The notes beneath the pieces are model-generated. The model had not been told where the DNA came from. It ran no database searches and saw only the letters and a list, made by a program, of their open reading frames with translations. The position numbers and the translations under genes were made by a program. Source: Proteobacteria bacterium ST_bin14 (GTDB taxonomy: Bacteria; Pseudomonadota; Alphaproteobacteria; Sphingomonadales; Sphingomonadaceae). From it: a stretch of 64,000 nt of DNA. Each line of letters opens with the position of its first letter. The first letter of the stretch is position 1. Where the stretch lies: NCBI GenBank assembly GCA_002083655.1, contig MSXR01000015.1:353-64352 (forward strand). Direction: 5' to 3'. Below are positions 1 to 8,889 of the stretch, in pieces.

Positions 1-2
1 GC

Positions 3-925
3 GGCATTGCGCTGAACGCTGGCGTGACCACCAATGGCAACACGCTGACCCTGACGACGACGGGTGCGGGCACGCAGAGCGCGGCGTTCACGACGGCCGG
101 TCTGGTGCTGAACGGCAACGGCGGCAGCTACACGCTGACCAACGCGGGCAACGTGCTGACGTCGCTCACCGGCACGACCGGCAGCATCAACCTGGTGAAC
201 AGCGCGGCTGCGACAAGCGTTGGTCCGGTGACCACGACGGGCGCACTGAGCGTCACCGCAAATGGTGCAGCATCGAGCCTGACCGTGGCAGGGGCCGTCT
301 CGGCCACCAACACGTCGCTGACATCGGGCACCGGCGGCATTGCGCTCAACGCTGGTGTGACCACCAATGGCAATGCGCTGACGCTCACCACGACGGGTGC
401 GGGCACGCAGAGCGCGGCGTTCACGACGGCGGGACTGGTGCTGAACGGCAGCGGCGGGGCGTACACGCTGACCAATGCGGGCAATGTTCTCGCCTCGCTC
501 ACCGGCACGACCGGCAGCATCGATCTGGTGAACAGCGCGGCTGCGACGAGCGTTGGTCCGGTGACCACGACGGGCGCCCTGAGCGTCACCGCAAATGGCG
601 CGGCATCGAGCCTGACCGTGGCTGGGGCCGTCTCGGCAACGGTCACGTCGCTCACGTCCGGCACCGGCGGGATCGCGCTGGGTGCGACCGTTAACACCAA
701 TGGCAACACGCTGACCCTGACGACGACGGGTGCGGGCACGCAGAGCGCGGCGTTCACGACGGCGGGACTGGTGCTGAACGGCAGCGGCGGGGCGTACACG
801 CTGACCAATGCGGGCAACGTGCTCGCCTCGGTCACCGGCACGACCGGCAGCATCGATCTGGTGAACAGCGCGGCTGCGACAAGCGTTGGTCCTGTGACCA
901 CGACGGGCGCCCTTAGCGTCAATGC
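3..925 (+). repeat. 333-bp in-frame tandem repeats in the exoprotein gene
   Basis: Three head-to-tail copies begin at 3, 336 and 669 with an exact 333-bp (111-codon) period. They agree over most of their length at the nucleotide level, including wobble positions. The third copy departs from the others after about 920. More copies may lie upstream of the window. The near identity suggests recent duplication or homogenisation. Confidence 0.9.
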
Positions 926-3143
926 AACGGCGAATGGGTCAGACATCACCGTTGCAGGCGCGGTATCAACCGGCGGCATATCGCAGCTGAATTCACTCGG
1001 CACGGTAACCATTGCGAACACGGGTAATATTGCGACCTCAGCGGAGTTTGCGCTGATTGCGGGCACGAACTTTATCAACCAGGCTGGGTCTAACGCGATT
1101 ACCACCAGCAATGGCGCACGCTGGCTGATCTATTCGCAAGGACCACAAACCAATGTCTTTGGTGGCTTGGCCAGCGGCAACCAGGCGGCTTATGGCGTTA
1201 ATGCAACAACGACCCCGCCTTCGGCCGTTTCGCTCGCGGGCAATCGCTATCTTTTTGCCACCAGCCCAACCGTCACCGTTACTGCGGTTGATGCCAGCAA
1301 GGTCTATGGCGATACGCTGGATGCGATGTCGAACCGGCCATTTACGGTCTCCGGTCTCGTCAATGCCGCTGCCTTTGGTAACGTTTTCACTCAAGACGTT
1401 CTGATCGGCACACCGGCCTTTGCATCGCCGGGTGACGCGATGCGTGCGCGGGTTGGCGCCTATACGACCACGATCGGTTTAGGATCGCTGACCGGCTTGC
1501 TGGGGTATACCTTCTCGTTTGTGAATGGTGTGCTGACGGTAACGCCAAAGGCATTGACGGCGACGCTGGTCGGCGGGGTCACCAAAATCTATGATGGCAA
1601 CACCACCGCAACGCTGGCGGCAGGTAACTATGCCCTTAACGGCGTCGTCAGTGGTCCGGTGAACGGCGTCGTCACCACCGACGATGTTGTTCTGAATAAT
1701 CCGACAACGGGGCAGTATGACAACCGCAACGTTGGAACCGGCAAGCTCGTTACCGTCAACGGCCTTACCATTTCTGGTGCGGACGCAGCCAATTACACGA
1801 TCAATACAAGCGCCAGCGCCGCTGTCGGGCAAATCGACCCCAAGGCACTGATCGCATCGGTCACCGGCAGCGTGATCAAGACCTATGATGGCACCAATGC
1901 CGCAATGCTTGTGGCGGGTAACTATAACCTAGGCGGTGTCGTGAGCGGTGACACGGTGGTGCTGAACAATCCGATCGCGGGCCTGTACGACAACCGCAAT
2001 GCCGGCAGCATGAAGACCGTTACCGTAAACGGCATCGCCATTTCGGGGGCTGACGCGAGCAATTATGTCGTCAACACCAGCGCAAACGCGGCGGTTGGCC
2101 AGATTAATCGCAAGGCGCTGAATGTCTCGCTGACCGGCATGGCCACCAAGATTTATGACGGCACCACCACCGCGACGCTTGCGGCCAGCAATTATCTGGT
2201 GAGCGGGCTGATTTCGGGCGACACCGTTGCAATCAACCCGGCGACGACGGGCCTGTATGACAATGCAAATGTCGGAATGGGCAAGATCGTCACCGTCAAC
2301 GGGCTGACGACAATTGGTGCCGATGCTGGTAATTACATCGTAAACACCAATGGCAGCGTAAGCGGTGCGATCGGCCAGATTGATCCACGGACGATTACCG
2401 TCTCACTGATCGGTACCGTAACCCGCGTGGCAAATGGCACGACGACAGCGACCGTCGCACCCGAAAACTTCAGCCTGTCGGGCTTTGTTACCGGCGAAGG
2501 TGCCCGGGTCAACCAGACGATGGCCGAATATGCCAGCGCCATGGCCGGGATGAACCTGACGGTAACGACCATCTTGTCACTGCCGAATTTCGAGCCGATC
2601 GGTGGTACATTGCTAAGCAACTACAGTCTGCCAATCGGGCCTGTCGCCGGACCCATCGGGACGCTGACAGCCCAGGCGGCGGTGACTCAGGTGACCGCCA
2701 TCGTGGCGACCGTGACCGTTCAGCCTCCCGCCCCGCCTCCTGCGCCCGCTCCTGCTCCTGCACCGGCACCGGTAGCAGCGCCGGCGCCGCCTCCTGCGCC
2801 TGCGCCAGCGCCGGCCGCCGCGCCTGCCCCGGACGCCACCCCTGCGCCGTCTGGCGGATCCGGCGGGGCACCGCCGCCGCCGCCAGTAGATGCTTCGCCA
2901 CCATCGCCGGTGCCGACGGAAAAGCCGCCGACACCAAAGGATGCAGCGGACGCGGGCGATCCCGTGCTGGCTTCGGTAAGCGGAACGGCATCGGATGCGG
3001 CACCAACCAGCGCGGTTGCCAAATCGGTCGTCTCCGAGCCGATCGCTGGCGGGTTGTTGACAGCACAGCGGCGGCTACCCCCACGGACAGAGGATGTTCC
3101 GGGGCTGGATGATGGTTTCTCAGGATCGGGTAACATTTTATAA
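3..3143 (+). CDS. Two-partner-secretion exoprotein (FHA-like, MBG/YDG repeats), 5'-partial
   Basis: The reading frame is open from the first bases of the window, so the N-terminal secretion signal and TPS domain lie upstream; the GTG at 24 is internal. The visible part starts with three 111-residue Gly/Thr/Ala-rich repeats of beta-helix character. An MBG-type domain (YGDTLDAM region, about 1270-1550) follows, then three YDG-type repeats whose Y-D-G motifs begin near 1584, 1878 and 2148 and a fourth degenerate copy near 2427. A Pro/Ala-rich segment (about 2720-2940) and a short tail end it. These domains are typical of large FHA/HecA-type surface adhesins, and the TpsB partner is in the same operon at 8890-10626. 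The stop overlaps the next start as TAATG. The ligand or surface role is unknown. Confidence 0.82.
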   Translation, partial: GIALNAGVTTNGNTLTLTTTGAGTQSAAFTTAGLVLNGNGGSYTLTNAGNVLTSLTGTTGSINLVNSAAATSVGPVTTTGALSVTANGAASSLTVAGAVSATNTSLTSGTGGIALNAGVTTNGNALTLTTTGAGTQSAAFTTAGLVLNGSGGAYTLTNAGNVLASLTGTTGSIDLVNSAAATSVGPVTTTGALSVTANGAASSLTVAGAVSATVTSLTSGTGGIALGATVNTNGNTLTLTTTGAGTQSAAFTTAGLVLNGSGGAYTLTNAGNVLASVTGTTGSIDLVNSAAATSVGPVTTTGALSVNATANGSDITVAGAVSTGGISQLNSLGTVTIANTGNIATSAEFALIAGTNFINQAGSNAITTSNGARWLIYSQGPQTNVFGGLASGNQAAYGVNATTTPPSAVSLAGNRYLFATSPTVTVTAVDASKVYGDTLDAMSNRPFTVSGLVNAAAFGNVFTQDVLIGTPAFASPGDAMRARVGAYTTTIGLGSLTGLLGYTFSFVNGVLTVTPKALTATLVGGVTKIYDGNTTATLAAGNYALNGVVSGPVNGVVTTDDVVLNNPTTGQYDNRNVGTGKLVTVNGLTISGADAANYTINTSASAAVGQIDPKALIASVTGSVIKTYDGTNAAMLVAGNYNLGGVVSGDTVVLNNPIAGLYDNRNAGSMKTVTVNGIAISGADASNYVVNTSANAAVGQINRKALNVSLTGMATKIYDGTTTATLAASNYLVSGLISGDTVAINPATTGLYDNANVGMGKIVTVNGLTTIGADAGNYIVNTNGSVSGAIGQIDPRTITVSLIGTVTRVANGTTTATVAPENFSLSGFVTGEGARVNQTMAEYASAMAGMNLTVTTILSLPNFEPIGGTLLSNYSLPIGPVAGPIGTLTAQAAVTQVTAIVATVTVQPPAPPPAPAPAPAPAPVAAPAPPPAPAPAPAAAPAPDATPAPSGGSGGAPPPPPVDASPPSPVPTEKPPTPKDAADAGDPVLASVSGTASDAAPTSAVAKSVVSEPIAGGLLTAQRRLPPRTEDVPGLDDGFSGSGNIL

Positions 3144-6100
3144 TGGCACGCTTGTTCACCATGCCGCCGCTGATGCTGGCTCCAGCTCTGGCTTTAGCGA
3201 TGCTCCTGCCGCACGCAGCAACTGCGGCTGATCCGGTTGCTGAAACACTGACGCCGGTTGGCAAGACGCTGAATGGCGAGCTTTGCTCGACCAAGGCGAT
3301 CAAGGGACTTGCTCCCGAAGAAGGTCTTGCCGCACCCCGCGCGCTTGTGTGTGGGCAGAACAGCGAAGGCTCGATTGTTGAGACTCAGGCGGTTGGCGTT
3401 ACCCCGCCCGGCAACGATCCGGCCGGCCGGACCGCGATCGAAAAGCGACTGATCCAAAGCGTCGCTTATGTCGCATTGCAACGGCGCATGACATGTAAAG
3501 CACCAACCTGGGTTGAAGGCGCGGACGTGGGCGGCGGCGCGTTGTTGGCAATCCCGTGCATCTTGCGTGAGGGTGACTGGCCACAGATCGTTATTGTGCA
3601 GGTCAATCCCAATCATTTCGTCGTCGCTGACGGGACGCCTTCAGCTCTGCCAGCGCTATTCAAAGTCTTGAAATCGCCCAAAGCCGACAATGCAGCTGCT
3701 GACCAGCAGGCGTTGATCAACCAGATCTGGGGCCGCAAGATTGCCTTGACCCGCGCTGATGACCGGGCGCGGCTGACGCAGCTTGTCCGGGCCGGGCGCA
3801 CCGCCAATGGCATTGGCCGTTTCGCCGATGCGGAGACCGCGTTCCGCGAGGCGCTTGAGCTTGAAACCGACACGCTGAAGGCGACTGACCAGATCGTCGC
3901 GATGACGTTGCTCGATCTGGCACTTAATGTCAGCAACCAGGGCCGTGCTGAGGAGGCGACAGCGTTGTTTCGCCGGGCAGCCCCGCTGCTGCAGGCATCG
4001 ACCGATCCCATCAAACGCGCGCGGCTGGCCACCTATCTGGCGGTGAATGCGGCGAATGCGGGTGATTATAAGCAGGCGCTGCCGTTGTCCCGCGATGCAG
4101 TGGAAGCCTGGCGCAAGCTGGCCGAGGAACGCCAGGAGCAGTCTGGCGGGCCAACGGGCGCCGATTCGCCCGATGCCGTGGTCAGCGTTGAACAGGGCGA
4201 GATGGCCAATGCGCTGAACTTGCAGGCATTGATGGAGTTGCGGTCAGACAATCTGATTCAGGCCTATTCGGCGGCGTCCGAAGCGCTGCTTATCCTCAAT
4301 AAATCGGATCGACTGCCGCGGTGGTGGAAAGCCGATTCGCTGATTGTGCTGGGCGAAATCAGCATCGGCCAGGGGAGGCTATCGGCGGCTGAAACCTATT
4401 ATAATGCGGGTATCAAGCTGCGCCGCCAGATATTCGGTGATGGCGCGCCAACAATCCGCGCAATGGTAGCACTTGGCCGCGGCTATCAGGCTGAAAGCGT
4501 CAGCACCTCGTCGATCATCACCTATCGCGAGATTTTCAAGCTTGCCCGCTCGCTGCCATCCACCAGCGGGATTTTCAACGCCGAAATGCTGGTGCCGTTT
4601 GCCGCTGCTATTGTCGATACCGGCGAAACGGTGACCGATCCGGTGCAAAAGCGTGGTCTTTATGCAGAGGCGTTTGACGCATTCCAGCTCGTCCAATCGC
4701 CGACGGTGGACAAGACGATCGCGGCGGCGGCGGCCCGGCTGTCCACCAAGGATCCAGAAATCGGCAAGCTGATTGGCCAGTTGCAGGATTTGCAGCGCGA
4801 TTCAGACTTTGCGCGCGTCAAGCTATCCTACCAGCAATCACTGTCCGATGCCGAACGCAGCGGCGATGTGGAAGCCGCGCTGAAGGCGCAGATCGCTAAT
4901 GATGTCGCCGCAATCGTGACTGTGCGTTCAACGCTGGCGACCAAATATCCCGCTTATGATAATTTTGCGACCCCATCGGCCGTTAACCTTGATCAGCTCC
5001 GCGGTTTATTGCGCCCGGGCGAGGGCATGTTGTCATTCCTGATCGGCCGTGAGCGTTCGTTTGCTCAATTGGTGACGCGCGAAGGGGTGGTCGTGGCCCG
5101 CGTGCCGGAAGGTGCAGCGGAGCTGCGTGCGGCCGTGACGTCGATTCGCCGCGCGTTGGAGATTCAGGGGGGCGCCATCAACGAATTCAATCTTGATGAG
5201 GCCAACCAGCTTTATGAACTGCTGCTCGGCGGGCTGAAGGAACAGCTCACGACGGTTGACCAGTTGATCGTGGTACCATCAGGCCCGTTGAGCAACCTGC
5301 CCTTCAGCTTGCTGGTCGCAACCCCGCCTGGGGATGCCACATACGAAAAAGCCGATTGGCTGGTTCGTACCAAAACGATTTCCTATACACCGTCATTACA
5401 GGCATTTATTGCACTTCGCGGCAACAAATCGCGTCCGGCACCGCGCCAGGCATTGCTGGCCTTTGGTGATCCTGCACTGGTGGGGCACACGGCCAAAGCG
5501 GGTGAGCTGTCACCCTTTGCAGCGCTGGCCAATAATTGCCGACAAGGCGGCGCGATGCCGGCCGGCCTGTTACGAGCGCTGGCGCCTCTGCCGGACACTG
5601 CACGGGAGCTGAATGTCGTTGCAACGTCGCTTGGTTCATCGACCGACAGCGTGTTCCTGGGGGGCAAGGCCACCGAGGAAAACCTTCGCAAGCAAACACT
5701 TGACGATTACCGCGTGTTGTATTTCGCCACGCACGGCCTGTTACCGGGTGAATTGCGCTGTCAGGCAGAGCCCGGGCTGGTGCTTTCACCACCGCCGGGC
5801 GCGCAACAAATAGATACTGCATTGGACGGTTTATTAGAATCCAGCGAAATCGCGAGCTTACGCCTGAATGCTGACCTAGTTGTCCTATCCGCGTGCAATA
5901 CGGCTGCAAGTGATGGTCGCTTTGGCGGCGGAGATGCGCTATCGGGCCTTGCAGAGGCGTTTTTTCACGCCGGTGCGCGTAACATGCTCGTCACCCATTG
6001 GCAGGTGCCATCAGCGGCGACGGCGGAATTGATGTCGGCGTTGTTTACGTCGTTACGAGAGAGTAACGGTGGGAGTGTAGGGGAATCACTGCGACGGGCA

Positions 6101-6220
6101 CAAAATAGCCTGTTCGCGAAGGGAGCAACGGCTCACCCGTTTTTTTGGGCCGCGTTTGTCGTGATCGGTGATGGCATGGGGTTACCACCGTTAAACGCAC
6201 CATTAGTTGCAAGGAGGTAG
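3143..6220 (+). CDS. Exported TPR-CHAT domain protein (caspase-like protease)
   Basis: The 1025-residue product has an N-terminal signal peptide (hydrophobic core near residues 8-22, then an Ala-rich cleavage region), a TPR-like helical array at about 215-460 and a C-terminal CHAT domain at about 690-1010. CHAT domains are caspase-HetF-associated peptidases. The expected dyad is visible: His864 in the ATHG motif and Cys918 in the SACNT motif, followed by the family's GGGDALSGL and GARN segments. The start overlaps the exoprotein stop by one base, so the two are translationally coupled. A periplasmic protease acting on the exoprotein or its transporter is plausible but is inference; the substrate cannot be read from sequence. 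Confidence 0.87.
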   Translation: MARLFTMPPLMLAPALALAMLLPHAATAADPVAETLTPVGKTLNGELCSTKAIKGLAPEEGLAAPRALVCGQNSEGSIVETQAVGVTPPGNDPAGRTAIEKRLIQSVAYVALQRRMTCKAPTWVEGADVGGGALLAIPCILREGDWPQIVIVQVNPNHFVVADGTPSALPALFKVLKSPKADNAAADQQALINQIWGRKIALTRADDRARLTQLVRAGRTANGIGRFADAETAFREALELETDTLKATDQIVAMTLLDLALNVSNQGRAEEATALFRRAAPLLQASTDPIKRARLATYLAVNAANAGDYKQALPLSRDAVEAWRKLAEERQEQSGGPTGADSPDAVVSVEQGEMANALNLQALMELRSDNLIQAYSAASEALLILNKSDRLPRWWKADSLIVLGEISIGQGRLSAAETYYNAGIKLRRQIFGDGAPTIRAMVALGRGYQAESVSTSSIITYREIFKLARSLPSTSGIFNAEMLVPFAAAIVDTGETVTDPVQKRGLYAEAFDAFQLVQSPTVDKTIAAAAARLSTKDPEIGKLIGQLQDLQRDSDFARVKLSYQQSLSDAERSGDVEAALKAQIANDVAAIVTVRSTLATKYPAYDNFATPSAVNLDQLRGLLRPGEGMLSFLIGRERSFAQLVTREGVVVARVPEGAAELRAAVTSIRRALEIQGGAINEFNLDEANQLYELLLGGLKEQLTTVDQLIVVPSGPLSNLPFSLLVATPPGDATYEKADWLVRTKTISYTPSLQAFIALRGNKSRPAPRQALLAFGDPALVGHTAKAGELSPFAALANNCRQGGAMPAGLLRALAPLPDTARELNVVATSLGSSTDSVFLGGKATEENLRKQTLDDYRVLYFATHGLLPGELRCQAEPGLVLSPPPGAQQIDTALDGLLESSEIASLRLNADLVVLSACNTAASDGRFGGGDALSGLAEAFFHAGARNMLVTHWQVPSAATAELMSALFTSLRESNGGSVGESLRRAQNSLFAKGATAHPFFWAAFVVIGDGMGLPPLNAPLVARR

Positions 6221-6222
6221 AT

Positions 6223-6951
6223 ATGGCGATGGCTAATATTTCAAAAATCACGCTGGCAATCGTACTTGGCCTGAGTTCGGTTGCTGCGAGTGCATCCACG
6301 TTGATCGTTATCGATTCACGTGCGCCGGGCCTGAAAGCTGGTCAAAAGATTGACAGCAACACGCCCATTACGCTGAAGGAAGGCGAGCGCGTTACCGTGA
6401 TCGGTCCCGATGGCAAGTCGATCACGCTGCGCGGCAAATTCGCTGGTCTGCCGCTTGGCAAGACGCCAACCACATCGGATCCAACCCGCGCCTTGGCTGC
6501 GCTGATCAGCACGCGCAACGCCCGCACGAGCTCGGTCGGTGTGGTTCGCGGTGCAACCGATGCTGCCGCGCTGCCTGATCCGTGGCTGATTGATATCTCG
6601 CGTGCCGGTGAGCGCTGCATGAAGGCAGGCACCAAGCCAGTATGGTGGCGTCCAGATGGTGCCAAGGCACAAAAGTTCACAGTGCTGCCAGTTGATCGTT
6701 CATGGATTGCCGATTTTGAATGGAATGCCGGCGAAACCATGATGGGCGTGCCGGATCTCTCAACGTTTGATTCGCAGACGATTTTTGTGATGCGCGTTGA
6801 AGACCAGGAATTCCCGGTCAGCATCAACATCGTCCCATCGGACCTTGAGAATGACCTGATCCTGGCATCATGGATGCTGGAAAAGGGCTGTACGCAGCAA
6901 GCTGATGCGCTGCTGAAGACCGTCGGACAGAACCAAGCCGCATCAAAATGA
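6223..6951 (+). CDS. Secreted protein of unknown function in the TPS-CHAT operon
   Basis: This is a 242-residue protein with a clear Sec signal peptide (hydrophobic stretch, then AASA near residue 24). A near-perfect ribosome-binding site, AAGGAGG, lies at 6211-6217 just before the ATG. The mature part has a short beta-rich N-terminal region and a Trp-rich middle (WWRPDG and DFEWNAGE). I do not recognise a family. Its place between a CHAT protease and a CHASE2 cyclase is reminiscent of DUF928-type proteins in cyanobacterial CHAT/haemagglutinin loci, but I cannot show homology. Its 3' end overlaps the next gene as ATGA, so it belongs to the operon. Confidence 0.72.
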   Translation: MAMANISKITLAIVLGLSSVAASASTLIVIDSRAPGLKAGQKIDSNTPITLKEGERVTVIGPDGKSITLRGKFAGLPLGKTPTTSDPTRALAALISTRNARTSSVGVVRGATDAAALPDPWLIDISRAGERCMKAGTKPVWWRPDGAKAQKFTVLPVDRSWIADFEWNAGETMMGVPDLSTFDSQTIFVMRVEDQEFPVSINIVPSDLENDLILASWMLEKGCTQQADALLKTVGQNQAASK

Positions 6952-8888
6952 ACGCGAAGACGTTAAAAGCCTACAGGACGGCAGCATTAGTTGCCGTCCT
7001 GGCCGCCTTTGCGGCAACGATGGCGCTACGCATCGGCTTTCTGGAGCACCTTGAGGTTGTCACGCGCGATATCCGCGTGGCAACTGCTGCACCAATGCCG
7101 CAGCAAAAGGATATTGTGATTGCGGGCCTGACCGAAGAGACGGTCACGCAATTTGCCTATCGTTCCCCGGTTGACCGGGAGTTTCTGGCCAATCTGATCA
7201 AAACACTTGAGGCCAAGGGCGCACGTGAAATCGGCGTCGACGTGTTGTTCGACCAGCCCACCGAACCCGCCAAGGACGAGCTGCTCAAAAAGACAATTCG
7301 CGAAACCAAGACGCCGTTGCTGATCAGCTACTCGAATTCCAAGAATGTCGTGAATGATGATCAGCTTGCCTATCTGAACGATTTCGTGCCCGAACGGCTG
7401 CGCGCAGGTGCCAATTTGGCCCGCGACCCATTCGACGATTCTGTTCGCTGGATTTTCCCAGGTGAAACCGAACCTGGTATGCCGCTTGGCTTTGTGCGCA
7501 AGGCCGTTGCGCTGCTGGGCATCAAGACACCCAATACCCAACCCGAAATTGCCTGGCGCCCAAATCCAGATTCCGAAACGCCAGCTTTCCCGCTCTATCC
7601 TTCGCACACCATCGCGTTCCTTCCGGACGAATGGTTCAAGGGCAAGATTGTGCTGATCGGCGCGGTCCTGTCGATCACCGATCGTCACCGCACCCCGCTT
7701 GCCGTGGTTGACGACGGCGACCAAGGCAATATGCCCGGCATCACGGTGATGGCGCACGGCATATCGCAAGTGCTCGACGGGCGCTCGGTTGATCGTTTGA
7801 ACCCCGGATATGAAATTGCGATCACGGTGATGTTCGCCCTGATCGGTGTTGGGCTTGGCGTTTTGAAAAAGGGCGCGGCGTTCAGCTTTAGCGTCGGCGG
7901 CATTGTGATCGCATTATACATCGCTGTGGCGATGGTCGGGTATTCGCGGGGGATTCCGCTTGTCCCTGTGATTGCGCCCACGATTGCGCTGACGCTGTCG
8001 CTCTGGCTGATGGATGTGCTGATCGGTGGTGCCGAACGCAAGCAACGCCAGTTCATCCAGGGAGCATTTTCTCGCTATGTTTCGCCCGCCGTGGTCGACC
8101 AGCTTGTCGATGATCCCACGGCGCTCAGCATCAAGGGCGATCGTCGTGAAGTGACCTTCATCTTTACCGACATCGCCAGCTTTACGACTCTGTCGGAGGG
8201 GCTGACCTCAGAAAAGCTGTCAGAGGTGCTAAACGCCTATCTGGACGGCGCATGCGCGATCATCCTGAAATATCAGGGAACGATCGACAAGTTCATTGGC
8301 GACGCCATCATGGCGATCTTCAATGCACCAATCGCCCAGCCCGATCATGCCGAGCGCGCAGTGAAATGCGCTCTCGAACTCGATGTCTATGCCGAAGCGT
8401 TTAAGAAGGAGCAGAATGCCGCGGGAATCCCCATTGGCGTCACCCGAATCGGCATCCACACGGGCATTGCGACCGTCGGTAACTTCGGTTCGGCAACCCG
8501 GATGGATTTCACTGCGCTTGGCGATACGGTGAACACTGCTGCCCGTACCGAAGGCGTCAACAAATATTTCGGTACGCGTATCTGCGTGACCGAAGAATCG
8601 GTTTCCGCCTGCCCTAATCTGAAGTTCCGTCCGATCGGCGATGTTGTGCTGAAGGGCAAAACCAAGCCAGTCGGGCTGTTCTCGCCGGTTTCTGAAGCCG
8701 ATGCCGCAACCAATGTTACCGCAGATTATATGGCGGCCTATGCGTTGCTGAAGGCAGAAGATCCGCAGGGCATTGAAGCGTTCAAAGCGTTGAGTGTGCA
8801 CTACCCTGATGACGCCATTATTGCGTATCACGGTCGCCGAATTGCCGCAGGGGCTACCTCGACCCTGATCGTGCTTGAGGATAAATAG
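6948..8888 (+). CDS. CHASE2-domain class III adenylate/guanylate cyclase
   Basis: The 646-residue membrane protein has an N-terminal TM helix (about 10-28), an extracytoplasmic CHASE2 sensor region (about 30-275), three more TM helices (about 280-360) and a cytoplasmic class III cyclase domain (about 395-580). The catalytic set looks intact: metal-binding Asp408 (FTDI) and Asp452 (GDAIMA), Lys448, Asp526, and Asn529/Arg533 (VNTAAR). Lys448 and Asp526 fit ATP specificity, so cAMP is the likely product. CHASE2 is a periplasmic sensor module, so the enzyme probably reports on the exported partners of this operon. Its ATG overlaps the preceding stop. Confidence 0.92.
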   Translation: MNAKTLKAYRTAALVAVLAAFAATMALRIGFLEHLEVVTRDIRVATAAPMPQQKDIVIAGLTEETVTQFAYRSPVDREFLANLIKTLEAKGAREIGVDVLFDQPTEPAKDELLKKTIRETKTPLLISYSNSKNVVNDDQLAYLNDFVPERLRAGANLARDPFDDSVRWIFPGETEPGMPLGFVRKAVALLGIKTPNTQPEIAWRPNPDSETPAFPLYPSHTIAFLPDEWFKGKIVLIGAVLSITDRHRTPLAVVDDGDQGNMPGITVMAHGISQVLDGRSVDRLNPGYEIAITVMFALIGVGLGVLKKGAAFSFSVGGIVIALYIAVAMVGYSRGIPLVPVIAPTIALTLSLWLMDVLIGGAERKQRQFIQGAFSRYVSPAVVDQLVDDPTALSIKGDRREVTFIFTDIASFTTLSEGLTSEKLSEVLNAYLDGACAIILKYQGTIDKFIGDAIMAIFNAPIAQPDHAERAVKCALELDVYAEAFKKEQNAAGIPIGVTRIGIHTGIATVGNFGSATRMDFTALGDTVNTAARTEGVNKYFGTRICVTEESVSACPNLKFRPIGDVVLKGKTKPVGLFSPVSEADAATNVTADYMAAYALLKAEDPQGIEAFKALSVHYPDDAIIAYHGRRIAAGATSTLIVLEDK

Positions 8889-8889
8889 C

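Noticed and set aside
3..925. Regular repeats considered as a possible CRISPR or satellite array
   Set aside because: The unit is 333 bp, in frame and coding; there are no short repeats with unique spacers.
128..1111. Long minus-strand open frame (327 codons) opposite the exoprotein repeats
   Set aside because: It mirrors the 333-bp repeat of the plus-strand gene, has Val/Ala/Pro-biased content and no ribosome-binding site or family motif.
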